A stretch of 39,419 nt of DNA, from the NCBI GenBank assembly GCA_023386635.1, contig JAEWJH010000002.1:1-39419 (forward strand). Reading direction: 5' to 3'. Each line of letters starts with the position of its first letter. Position 1 is the stretch's first letter. The notes beneath the pieces were generated by a model, which was not told where the DNA came from, ran no database searches, and saw nothing but the letters and a program-made list of their open reading frames with translations. Source of the DNA: Pseudomonadota bacterium. GTDB taxonomy: Bacteria; Pseudomonadota; Alphaproteobacteria; Rhizobiales; Xanthobacteraceae. The translations under genes and the position numbers were made by a program. This document shows, piece by piece, positions 15,856 through 23,215 of this stretch.

Positions 15856-15965
15856 GGCCGTTGCCGAGTTGTCAGCGCCGGCGGGCCTTATATGCTGGGT
15901 CCGAATAACAATAACCGGCCAAAAAAGCGCCGGATCGGGAAACGCCATCACGGGAGATTTGGACC

Positions 15966-16967
15966 ATGGATCGACGCGCTTTGCTCAAGGGTTCCCTCGC
16001 GGGGGCCATCGCCGCGCCCTTTGTCTCGTCGATCGGCGGCATCGCCCGCGCTCAAAGCTGGCCGTCGCGCAACATCACGATGGTGGTGGCTTTCCCGCCG
16101 GGCGGCGCGGCAGATCTGGCGGCACGCCCGGTCGCGCAGGCGCTGCAGGACGTGCTGGGCAAATCGGTGATCGTCGACAACAAGGCGGGGGCGGCGGGCC
16201 TGCTCGGCAACGCCCATGTCGCCCGCGCCGAGCCGGACGGCCACACGCTGCTGATGGCGCTGTCGTCCATGACGACCCTGCCGGAATCCGAGCGGCTGTA
16301 TGACCGCAAGCCGGCCTACGAGTACCAGCAACTGGTGCCGATCGCCCGCGTCACCGCCGATCCGGTCACGTTCGCCGTGCGTGCGGATTCGCCCTACAAG
16401 ACGCTGGCCGATTTCATCGCGGATGCGAAAAAACGCCCCGGCGCGATCTCGTTCAGTTCATCCGGCAATTTCGGCGCGCTGCATCTGCCATTCGCGATGC
16501 TGGAGCAGGCCGCCGGCCTCAAGCTGCTGCATGTGCCGTATCGGGGTGGCGGCCCGGCGCTGACCGCCTTTATCGGCGGGCAGGTCGATCTCACCGCGCA
16601 GGGGCCGGCGCCGATCTTCCCGTTCGTGCGCGACGGCCGCGCGCGTTTCCTCGCTCATTGGGGCGCGACGCGTACGCCCGATCTCGAGGGCGTGCCGACC
16701 ATGGTGGAACTGGGCTATCCGGGCGTCGTATCCTACATCTGGGCCGGCCTGTTCGCGCCGCCGGGCACCCCGGAGCCGATCGTGACTGCGCTGCGCGACG
16801 CGATGCGCAAGGTGATGGCCAATCCGGCCACCACGGCGGTGTTTGCAAAGGCGGGAAGCCCGGCGGCCTATCTCGACCAGCCCGAATTCGCGAAATTCGT
16901 CGAGGCCGACGCGACGCGGATGATCCCGGTGATCCGCAAGATCGGCCGGCTCGACGAGAAAGGTTGA
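15966..16967 (+). CDS. Tripartite tricarboxylate transporter substrate-binding protein (Bug/TctC family)
   Basis: A 333-residue periplasmic solute-binding protein. The N-terminus MDRRALLKGSLAGAIAAPFV is a Tat-like signal (twin Arg followed by a hydrophobic core), with likely cleavage after ARA (residue 29). The mature part starts WPSRNITMVVAFPPGGAADLAARPVAQ, the hallmark of Bug proteins, and contains GNAHVARAEPDGHTLLM, KLLHVPYRGGGPALTAFIGGQVD and GYPGVVSYIWAGLFAPPGTP, all standard. Family members bind carboxylates such as citrate, tartrate or aromatic acids. No TctA/TctB membrane genes are adjacent, so this is an orphan receptor, as is frequent in this group. Ligand unknown. Confidence 0.9.
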   Translation: MDRRALLKGSLAGAIAAPFVSSIGGIARAQSWPSRNITMVVAFPPGGAADLAARPVAQALQDVLGKSVIVDNKAGAAGLLGNAHVARAEPDGHTLLMALSSMTTLPESERLYDRKPAYEYQQLVPIARVTADPVTFAVRADSPYKTLADFIADAKKRPGAISFSSSGNFGALHLPFAMLEQAAGLKLLHVPYRGGGPALTAFIGGQVDLTAQGPAPIFPFVRDGRARFLAHWGATRTPDLEGVPTMVELGYPGVVSYIWAGLFAPPGTPEPIVTALRDAMRKVMANPATTAVFAKAGSPAAYLDQPEFAKFVEADATRMIPVIRKIGRLDEKG

Positions 16968-16994
16968 GGCGAAGACGACGAGGCGAGGGCGGGA

Positions 16995-17798
16995 TCAGCG
17001 ATTCCGCCACGCCTCGGCTTCGTCGTAGAACTTCTTTTCCCAGGCCTTCTGGTTGAGGCTGCCTTCCTGCACGAACGGCGTGAACACCGCGAGGTGCAGC
17101 AGCACCCAGTTGACCAGATTGGCCGGGAACCGCAGCGGCTTGATGAAGTCGACGAACAGCACCACACGCAGCTTGCCGGTGTCGTTCCAGACCTCGTGGT
17201 TATAGGCGTCGTCGAACAGCAGCGCCTTGCCCTCGTCCCAGTGGCAGATTTCGTTGCCGACGCGGATTTTCAGCTTGTCCTTGGGGCCGGGGACGATCAG
17301 GCCGAGATGCAGCCGCAGCACGCCGTTGTAGGGTCCGCGATGCGCCGGGATGTGCTTGCCAGGCTCAAGGATCGAGAACATCGCGGTGATCATGCCGGGG
17401 ATCTTTTGCAACGCCTCCCAGGTCTTCGGGCACTGCTCGATGTTCTTCTGCACCTTCAGGCCGTAGCCGCACAGGAAGAACGTCTTCCAGTCGCGGTCAT
17501 TTGTGATGGTGGCGACGTCGGTGGAGATTTCGTGGAAGGCCGGCAATTCGTCCTTGCGCTCGAGCACGCGCTCCAGCTCCCGGCGGATGTCCGGCGTGCG
17601 GGCCTCGATCTCCTTGGCCCAAGGGAAGGTGGCGTTGTCGTAGACCGCCGGATTGCCATGGATCGCGTATTTCAGATTGAGCCGTTCGGCCCATTCGACA
17701 ACTGCCATGAAGAATCGGGTGACGGCGCTCGCGCGCGCCATTGGCTGCAGGCCGTCGGTTCCAAATTGTTGAGAAACGTCAGTGTCCTGGCTGGCCAT
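16995..17798 (-). CDS. Aspartyl/asparaginyl beta-hydroxylase family protein, LpxO-like
   Basis: A 267-residue 2-oxoglutarate/Fe(II)-dependent dioxygenase of the Asp/Asn beta-hydroxylase family. Key blocks: the ILEPGKHIPAHRGPYNGVLRLHLGLI segment region carries the first metal His and the Arg/His that bind 2-oxoglutarate; ALLFDDAYNHEVWN carries the second His; and a C-terminal hydrophobic segment (LVNWVLLHLAVFTPFV) may associate with the membrane. The pattern fits the LpxO branch, which hydroxylates a lipid A acyl chain, but a protein substrate cannot be excluded. The start at 17798 has GGAG upstream; in-frame ATG codons further upstream lack one. Convergent with the Bug-type gene, 27 bases apart. 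Confidence 0.82.
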   Translation of the reverse strand: MASQDTDVSQQFGTDGLQPMARASAVTRFFMAVVEWAERLNLKYAIHGNPAVYDNATFPWAKEIEARTPDIRRELERVLERKDELPAFHEISTDVATITNDRDWKTFFLCGYGLKVQKNIEQCPKTWEALQKIPGMITAMFSILEPGKHIPAHRGPYNGVLRLHLGLIVPGPKDKLKIRVGNEICHWDEGKALLFDDAYNHEVWNDTGKLRVVLFVDFIKPLRFPANLVNWVLLHLAVFTPFVQEGSLNQKAWEKKFYDEAEAWRNR

Positions 17799-17945
17799 TT
17801 GAAGGCTCCACATGAAGAAATCGATTGGGAACTTGCATCCTAGCAAACCGCCGTCGTCCGGGAAAATCGGTTAGCCGCCATTGGCCGCCCAGAGCGGGCT
17901 TGATAGCGTGGATTGATCGATTCAATCGGCAAATCCCGAGTTTCC

Positions 17946-18296
17946 ATGACCCGATGGCTGAGTGCTGCGATTGTCCTGCTGACGGCCATGATCCTCTCGA
18001 TCCCGGCGGGAGCCGCCGATTATTCGCTGCGGCGCGACCGGGTCGTCACCCAGCAGACCTGGATCAAGGCGGCGCGGCCGCTGCCGTTTCCGCGCGGCGA
18101 GCGTGCGCAGGCGGTCTGGGCCGAAGGCGGCTGCTGGAAGATGTGCCAGATCGACTGCACGGATGGTCTCGACCGCGGCGTCGAGGCCGATGGCGATCAG
18201 GTCGCGGCGCTTGCCGCGACCAATTTCTGCGACCGATCGTGCCAGCAGGCCTGTCGGATCGCCGGCGGCCCGCTGTTGCCGCCGATCCCGCAGTGA
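17946..18296 (+). CDS. Small exported protein with two C-x3-C-x3-C motifs
   Basis: A 116-residue protein I do not recognise by family. A Sec-type signal peptide is clear: basic MTRW, a hydrophobic core, and an AGA-A cleavage site near residue 23-24. The mature protein of about 93 residues has exactly six cysteines in two identical spacings, Cys63-Cys67-Cys71 and Cys95-Cys99-Cys103, separated by an acidic linker, and ends in a Pro-rich tail. i/i+4/i+8 spacing would place each trio along one face of a helix, suggesting two disulfide-linked helices or a metal/haem site; this is inference. It is preceded by the LpxO-like gene (divergent) and followed by another small unknown gene. Confidence 0.7.
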   Translation: MTRWLSAAIVLLTAMILSIPAGAADYSLRRDRVVTQQTWIKAARPLPFPRGERAQAVWAEGGCWKMCQIDCTDGLDRGVEADGDQVAALAATNFCDRSCQQACRIAGGPLLPPIPQ

Positions 18297-18369
18297 CCAG
18301 GGATTAAGGTTTCAGCAACCGTACCCGGGCGACAATAGCGCTCCGCATCGATCCCGGAGCGAATGTGCC

Positions 18370-18657
18370 ATGGCGCTGTCTGCCTCTGCTGCTCTCAGCA
18401 ACAGTGCGGCTGCGCTTTACGGCAACCTGTCGAGCGGCGTCCCGTGGGCGCAGACGCTGACCAGTTCGATGGTCTCGGTCTTTGGCGGATCAGCCGGCAG
18501 CACGGTCGATACCACCGACTATTCCACCGTCTTTTCCGACGCGATCCTCAACTACTATTCGGGCTTGAACACATTGGCCGGGCAGGCCGCGCTCACCCGC
18601 ATCCAGAACGAGGCCGCGGCGAAAATGAAAGCCAACAGCCTCGACCTGACGATCTGA
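18370..18657 (+). CDS. Small Ala/Ser-rich hypothetical protein
   Basis: A 95-residue protein without a recognised domain. It starts at an ATG with GGAG about ten bases upstream, 73 bases after the six-Cys protein gene. The composition is rich in Ala, Ser, Thr and Gly, with a C-terminal amphipathic helix (TRIQNEAAAKMKANSLDLTI). It has no Cys and no convincing signal peptide or membrane helix. The pattern of a Ser/Gly/Thr-rich middle and helical end is vaguely like small secreted or flagellin-type structural proteins, but that is not enough for a call. Codon use looks normal for the window, which supports a real gene. Confidence 0.55.
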   Translation: MALSASAALSNSAAALYGNLSSGVPWAQTLTSSMVSVFGGSAGSTVDTTDYSTVFSDAILNYYSGLNTLAGQAALTRIQNEAAAKMKANSLDLTI

Positions 18658-18783
18658 CCTGCGCGAGCGCGTCTTGTCTTCGCGGGCAAGCTCCGTCCGC
18701 CGTTGTGTCGCATCAGGTTTACCTGAAACACCCTCCGCAAAGCCGGGCGTTGCGTGTAAGCAGGCGTGGAATCTGGAGCAGCC

Positions 18784-20205
18784 ATGACCACGCGCGACGT
18801 CTCCCCTGACGGTGCCACCGCAAGCTGGGGCGATCTGCTGACGGGGGCCAATGGCGCCCGCGCCGGGACGCTCGCCGGCGGCGTCGGCCTGCACGCGATC
18901 AATGTCTATGTCGGCACGACGATCATGCCCTCGGTTGTCGGCGACATCGGCGGCCTCGATTTCTACGCCTGGAACACGACGATCTTCGTGATCGCCTCGA
19001 TCATCGGTTCGGTCTACGCGGCCAAACTGTTGCAGCACACCGGACCGCGACTGGCTTACGTGATCGCCGCGGCGATCTTCACCGTCGGCGCGCTCGGTTG
19101 CGCCATGGCGCCGTCGATGCCGATCATGCTGATCGCCCGGTTCGTGCAGGGGCTCGGCGGCGGTTTCCTGTTCTCGCTCGCTTACGCCATGATCCGCGTG
19201 GTGTTCCCGCAATCGCTATGGCCACGTGCGATCGCGCTTATTTCCGGCATGTGGGGCGTTGCGACGCTGGTCGGTCCCGCTGTCGGCGGCACCTTCGCGG
19301 AACTCGGCATCTGGCGCGGGGCGTTCTGGTCGCTGGCGCCGATCACCGCGGTGTTCACGGTGCTGGCGGTGATCGTTCTGCCGCGCCGCAGTCCTGAACA
19401 CGACGAGCAATCCGCCGTTGCGCTGTGGCAGTTGTCGCTGCTCGTGGTCGTCTCGCTGGCGATCTCGGCGGGAAGCGCATCGCCCGAGGTGATCTGGAAT
19501 ATCGCCGGCATCGCTGTCGCTGCGATCCTGCTGATCGCGCTTGTCGCCATCGAATTGCGGGCGACGAAGCGCCTGCTGCCGGAGGGCTCGTTCCGGCCAT
19601 CGACCATGCTGGCGGCGCTCTATGGGATGATGTCGCTGTTGTCGGTGACGGTGGTCAGCACCGAAGTGTTCGTACCGCTGTTTCTGCAGGTCCTGCACGG
19701 CCAGTCGCCGCTTGCGGCTGGCTATCTCGCCGTGTTGATGGGCATCGGCTGGACGGTCGGCTCGCTCGGATCGTCCGGCGCGACCGGGGATCGCAGCCGC
19801 CGCGCCATGCTGGCGGGTCCTGTGCTGCAGTTCTTCGGGATGGCGGTGCTGCTGGTGCTGATGCCGCGCGGCGGCGAGGGCTTTTCGGTCTCGCTTGGGC
19901 TCATGTGCGTGGCGATGGTCATGATCGGATTGGGGGTTGGCGTCGCATGGCCGCATGTTCTTGCGGGCATCCTCAAAGCGGCGCGGCCGGGAGAACAGGA
20001 TCTCGCCGGCGCCTCGATCACCACGGTGCAGTTGTTCGTAGCCGCGCTCGGAGCGGCGCTCGCCGGCATGCTGGCGAATATCGGCGGGCTGGTGGAGCCG
20101 GGTGGAATCGCGGGAACGGCGGGCGCGGCCCGCTGGCTGTTCGGCGTCTTCCTGCTCGCACCGCTGCTGTGCTGGTTCAGCGCCCGTCGCGCCGTGCGGA
20201 GCTGA
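18784..20205 (+). CDS. MFS transporter, 14-TM drug/proton antiporter-like
   Basis: A 473-residue major facilitator superfamily protein. I count about 14 hydrophobic helices, fitting the DHA2-like exporters. Motif C-like glycine/proline residues are in WGVATLVGPAVGGTFAELGIWRG region (TM5-6), the TM1 segment contains GTTIMPSVVGDIGG, and motif A-like loop positions follow TM2. The start at 18784 has GGAG seven bases upstream; an in-frame upstream start at 18766 lacks this. The substrate is unknown. A small CAGGT-TT-ACCTG palindrome (18714-18725) lies about 60 bases before the start and could be an operator. Confidence 0.88.
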   Translation: MTTRDVSPDGATASWGDLLTGANGARAGTLAGGVGLHAINVYVGTTIMPSVVGDIGGLDFYAWNTTIFVIASIIGSVYAAKLLQHTGPRLAYVIAAAIFTVGALGCAMAPSMPIMLIARFVQGLGGGFLFSLAYAMIRVVFPQSLWPRAIALISGMWGVATLVGPAVGGTFAELGIWRGAFWSLAPITAVFTVLAVIVLPRRSPEHDEQSAVALWQLSLLVVVSLAISAGSASPEVIWNIAGIAVAAILLIALVAIELRATKRLLPEGSFRPSTMLAALYGMMSLLSVTVVSTEVFVPLFLQVLHGQSPLAAGYLAVLMGIGWTVGSLGSSGATGDRSRRAMLAGPVLQFFGMAVLLVLMPRGGEGFSVSLGLMCVAMVMIGLGVGVAWPHVLAGILKAARPGEQDLAGASITTVQLFVAALGAALAGMLANIGGLVEPGGIAGTAGAARWLFGVFLLAPLLCWFSARRAVRS

Positions 20206-20218
20206 AGGCCTCTAAACA

Positions 20219-20244
20219 GGAACATTCCGTTATCGCCTCGCGTT
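20219..20244 (+). promoter_or_regulatory. EcfG-type general stress promoter upstream of the SemiSWEET-SDR pair
   Basis: The -35 element GGAAC (20219-20223) and -10 element CGTT (20241-20244) are separated by 17 bases, an exact match to the alphaproteobacterial EcfG consensus GGAAC-N16/17-CGTT. It lies in the intergenic region and faces the SemiSWEET gene; the 5' leader would be about 95 bases. No experimental evidence is available here. Confidence 0.65.
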
Positions 20245-20346
20245 GATGCCTTGTTTGAACGGCTGCGCCCATCGCGCCGCCGTCGATGGAGCGGATATGG
20301 CGCGCGGATGGTTCGGCAACGCCCCGACGCACAGGAGCCGATCGCG

Positions 20347-20628
20347 ATGACGCTCACGACAGCCGTGGGCGCCTTGGCTGCGGTGCTGACGACGGTGTCC
20401 TACTTTCCGCAGCTGATGAAATGCTGGCGGACCGGGCGTGCTGCCGATCTCTCGTTCACGATGTTCTCGGTGCTCTCCGGCGGAATTGGCTGCTGGGTGA
20501 TCTACGGCATCCTTCGCGCGGATCCGATCATCATCGTCGCCAACAGCATCAGCCTCGTTTGCCTGTTCGGCATTCTCGCCTTCAAGATGCCACCCGCCCG
20601 CAAATGGATCAGGAGCCTGCGCCGATGA
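20347..20628 (+). CDS. SemiSWEET-family sugar transporter (PQ-loop/MtN3)
   Basis: A 93-residue membrane protein with three hydrophobic helices, the length and layout of bacterial SemiSWEETs, which dimerise to carry sugars by facilitated diffusion. The PQ motif is in TM1 (SYFPQL, Pro21-Gln22), followed by the basic KCWRTGRAADLS loop, TM2 (FSVLSGGIGCWVIYGIL) and TM3 (IIIVANSISLVCLFGILAF). The ATG at 20347 has AGGAG about nine bases upstream; the frame extends upstream but is charged. The stop overlaps the next gene's start (ATGA), so sugar transport and the SDR are coupled. An EcfG-type promoter lies upstream. Confidence 0.88.
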   Translation: MTLTTAVGALAAVLTTVSYFPQLMKCWRTGRAADLSFTMFSVLSGGIGCWVIYGILRADPIIIVANSISLVCLFGILAFKMPPARKWIRSLRR

Positions 20629-21626
20629 AACGCCGGACATCCCGCAAGACCGCGAAGGCCGCCGCAACCGCGCGGGCAGAGCGCGCCGTTCAACGCCGCA
20701 CCGATCGCCGAGACGCCAGCACAGCGAAAAGCAAGAAGAAATCCAAATCAAAGCCCCGCGCGATGCAGGCGGGCGCGCGGCATTATCCTGTGCCGCCGTT
20801 GCCGGCCCAGCACCTGCGCAAGCCGGGACGGGAAGGCGCGCTGCGTCTGGCGCCGATGTATGATGCGCCCGCCTATCTCGGATCGCGCAAGCTCGAGGGC
20901 ATGACCGCGCTGATCACCGGCGCGGATTCCGGCATCGGCCGCGCCGTTGCCGTCCTCTTTGCGCGCGAGGGTGCCAATGTCGCGATTGCCTATCTCGACG
21001 AGCATACGGATGCCGAAGAGACCGGGCGTGCCGTCGAGCGGGAGGGACGCTCCTGTATTTTGCTCCCGGGTGACGTAGCCGATCCGCGGTTTGCCGCCAA
21101 AGCGGTGCGCGAAACCATCAAGGCATTCGGCAGTCTCGACATCCTCGTCAACAACGCGGCGTTCCAGGAACATGCCGACCGCATCGAGAGCTTGAGCGAG
21201 AAGCAGTTCGATCTCACGCTGAAGACTAATCTCTACGGCTATTTCCATATGGCGAAAGCGGCGATCCCGAAGATGAAACCGGGCAGCGCGATCGTCATGA
21301 CCGGCTCGGTCACCGGCCTGCTCGGCAGCAAGGAATTGCTCGACTACTCCATGACGAAAGGCGGGATCCACGCCTTCGTCCGGTCGCTGGCAAGCCATCT
21401 CATCGACCGTGGCATCCGCGTCAACGCGGTAGCGCCCGGTCCGGTGTGGACGCCGCTCAATCCTGCTGATCGGCCGGCCAAAGCCGTCGCCAAGTTCGGA
21501 TCGCAGACGCCGATGAAACGTCCGGCTCAACCGGAGGAAATCGCGCCGGCCTTCGTGTTCCTGGCCGCGCCGAGTTGTTCCAGCTACATCACCGGCGAGA
21601 TCCTACCGATCATCGGCGGCTATTGA
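20625..21626 (+). CDS. SDR oxidoreductase (YghA/general-stress type) with a strongly basic N-terminal tail
   Basis: A 333-residue short-chain dehydrogenase of the long-N-terminus group that includes YghA and stress-induced glucose dehydrogenase-like proteins. The Rossmann motif is ALITGADSGIGRAVAV (about residues 95-110), NNAAF follows, catalytic Ser is in MTGSVTG and Tyr/Lys in DYSMTKGG, and it ends SSYITGEILPIIGGY. The first 45 residues are unusual: 19 are Lys or Arg and only three acidic, resembling a histone-H1-like or AlgP-like tail. The start is secure: AGGAG lies nine bases upstream and the ATG overlaps the SemiSWEET stop. Expected role: stress-related sugar or aldehyde oxidoreduction; substrate unknown. 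A bidirectional terminator follows. Confidence 0.87.
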   Translation: MKRRTSRKTAKAAATARAERAVQRRTDRRDASTAKSKKKSKSKPRAMQAGARHYPVPPLPAQHLRKPGREGALRLAPMYDAPAYLGSRKLEGMTALITGADSGIGRAVAVLFAREGANVAIAYLDEHTDAEETGRAVEREGRSCILLPGDVADPRFAAKAVRETIKAFGSLDILVNNAAFQEHADRIESLSEKQFDLTLKTNLYGYFHMAKAAIPKMKPGSAIVMTGSVTGLLGSKELLDYSMTKGGIHAFVRSLASHLIDRGIRVNAVAPGPVWTPLNPADRPAKAVAKFGSQTPMKRPAQPEEIAPAFVFLAAPSCSSYITGEILPIIGGY

Positions 21627-21641
21627 GCGTCCGCGACGGAT

Positions 21642-21676
21642 AAAAAAGGGAACGACCCGAGGTCGCTCCCTTTTTC
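21642..21676. terminator. Bidirectional Rho-independent terminator between the SDR gene and otsA
   Basis: The stem AAAAAGGGAACGACC pairs with GGTCGCTCCCTTTTT (one G-U/mismatch position) around a short CGAG loop. T runs follow the stem on both strands, so it can end the plus-strand SemiSWEET-SDR transcript and the minus-strand otsA transcript, whose stop codon is 17 bases away. Confidence 0.88.
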
Positions 21677-21692
21677 GTATTCATCGGCAATC

Positions 21693-23126
21693 TTAGTAGG
21701 CGGCCGGAATGCCCGTATCGGCAAAATCCTCGAGCAAAGACGGTGCCGCGCGCGGCGCCGTGCGTTCGAGCGCCGTAAGGAAATCCGCGAACCAGCCATG
21801 GATCGACGATTTCCGGACGGCTGCCATCATGGACGTCCAGCGTTCGCGCCGCTCTGCGGACGGCATCGCCAACGCGCCTGTGATCTTTTCGGACATGCCG
21901 TCGATATCGTGTGGATTCACCAGCACGGCGGCATCGAGCTCGCGCGCTGCGCCAGCAAATTCCGACAGCACCAGCACGCCGGGATCACCCGGATCCTGCG
22001 CGGCCACATATTCCTTGGCCACGAGATTCATGCCGTCGTGGAACGGCGTCACCAGACCGACAGCGGCCGCCCGGTAGAAGCCGGCGAGGATCCCCTGGCC
22101 ATAACCCTTGTTGAGATATCGGATCGGGGTCCAGTCGACCTCGCCGTGGCGGCCGTTCACGAAACCGACCTGGTGCGCGAGTTGGTCCTGAAGATTGCAA
22201 TAGCTGTCGATATTGGAGCGGGACGGGACCGCAATCTGCAACAGCGACACGCGGCGTTTCAGGCGCGGATGGTTGGTCAGCATCCGGTCGAAGGTGCGGA
22301 AGCGGTTCAACAGACCTTTTGAATAATCGACCCGGTCGACGCCGATCAGCAGCTTGCGGCCCTGCAGGCTTTGCATCAGGCGATGCACCTGCGCGTGATC
22401 GGATGCCCGTTGCGCCAGATCGGCGAATTCGTCGGCATCAATGCCGATGGGAAACGCACCGATGCGGCACTGCCCGCGCTTGGTCTGGAAGACGCCATCG
22501 ATGCAGGGAATACCCAGTTCGACCTCGACGTAAGACGTGAAATTATGGACGTCATCGGCAGTCTGGAAACCGACCAGATCGTAGGCCAGCATTGCATTGA
22601 CCAATTCGCGATGCTGCGGCAGGGCCATGAACGTGCTGCGCTCCGGCCACGGCGTGTGCAGGAAGAAGCCGATCGGTTCGCGAATGCGCAGCTTGCGCAT
22701 TTCCTCGGCCATGCAGAGGAAGTGATAATCCTGCACCCAGAAAATGGAATCGGGCTTGGCGAACCGTAGCACTGCGCGCGCCATATAGCGGTTGATCTCG
22801 CGATAGGAAGTGTAGTGCTCGGTGTCGCACTTCAGCAGATCGAGCCGCGAGTGCAAGACCGGCCATAACGCCGAATTGGAATAACCTTCGTAATAATTCG
22901 CGTAATGGGATTCCGGCAGATCGACGGTCGCCAGTGCGCCCTTGCCGAGTGCCTCAACAGAGGCGAAGGCATCACGATCCTGCGGCTTCTGAAATTTTCC
23001 GCTGGAACCGATCCATACCGCACCGAATCCCTTCACGGCGGGAAGAAGAGCAGAGGCGAGACCGCCCATGATCGGCTCCGCTGCCGAAATACGTGCAACA
23101 CGATTGGAGATAACGACGACTGACAT
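21693..23126 (-). CDS. otsA: Trehalose-6-phosphate synthase
   Basis: A 477-residue GT20 glycosyltransferase that joins UDP-glucose (or another NDP-glucose) to glucose-6-phosphate. Family blocks: SVVVISNRVA at the N-terminus, the GGLASALLP glycine loop, WVQDYHFLCMAEEMR, FFLHTPWPE, the GVDRVDYSKGLLNRF phosphate/nucleotide-binding segment and TPFHDGMNLVAKEYVAAQ near the C-terminus. The start at 23126 fits the family; an in-frame start at 23156 would lie only two bases beyond the -10 element of the upstream EcfG-type promoter, so it should not be used. No otsB phosphatase gene is adjacent. It is the last gene of the trehalose cluster, separated from treY by 89 bases that hold its own promoter. 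Confidence 0.95.
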   Translation of the reverse strand: MSVVVISNRVARISAAEPIMGGLASALLPAVKGFGAVWIGSSGKFQKPQDRDAFASVEALGKGALATVDLPESHYANYYEGYSNSALWPVLHSRLDLLKCDTEHYTSYREINRYMARAVLRFAKPDSIFWVQDYHFLCMAEEMRKLRIREPIGFFLHTPWPERSTFMALPQHRELVNAMLAYDLVGFQTADDVHNFTSYVEVELGIPCIDGVFQTKRGQCRIGAFPIGIDADEFADLAQRASDHAQVHRLMQSLQGRKLLIGVDRVDYSKGLLNRFRTFDRMLTNHPRLKRRVSLLQIAVPSRSNIDSYCNLQDQLAHQVGFVNGRHGEVDWTPIRYLNKGYGQGILAGFYRAAAVGLVTPFHDGMNLVAKEYVAAQDPGDPGVLVLSEFAGAARELDAAVLVNPHDIDGMSEKITGALAMPSAERRERWTSMMAAVRKSSIHGWFADFLTALERTAPRAAPSLLEDFADTGIPAAY

Positions 23127-23157
23127 GTGGGCTTTTTGTTTCCAGGGACATGACATT

Positions 23158-23182
23158 AACGTCGCTTCATCGACAGCGTTCC
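23158..23182 (-). promoter_or_regulatory. EcfG-type general stress promoter of otsA
   Basis: On the minus strand GGAAC (23182-23178) and CGTT (23161-23158) are 16 bases apart, an exact match to GGAAC-N16/17-CGTT. The -10 ends 31 bases before the otsA ATG, giving a leader of about 25 bases. It lies in the intergenic region between treY and otsA. Confidence 0.75.
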
Positions 23183-23215
23183 AAAGTTTTGCCGCGATTG
23201 CGAAAAAATTGCCGC

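Noticed and set aside
17911..17927. GATTGA-N5-TCAATC inverted repeat before the six-Cys protein
   Set aside because: Short arms, and it partly overlaps a possible longer reading frame; not distinctive enough to call an operator.
20246..20350. Longer leader ORF (ATG at 20246) before the SemiSWEET gene
   Set aside because: Its start would lie at or before the predicted transcription start and has no Shine-Dalgarno sequence.
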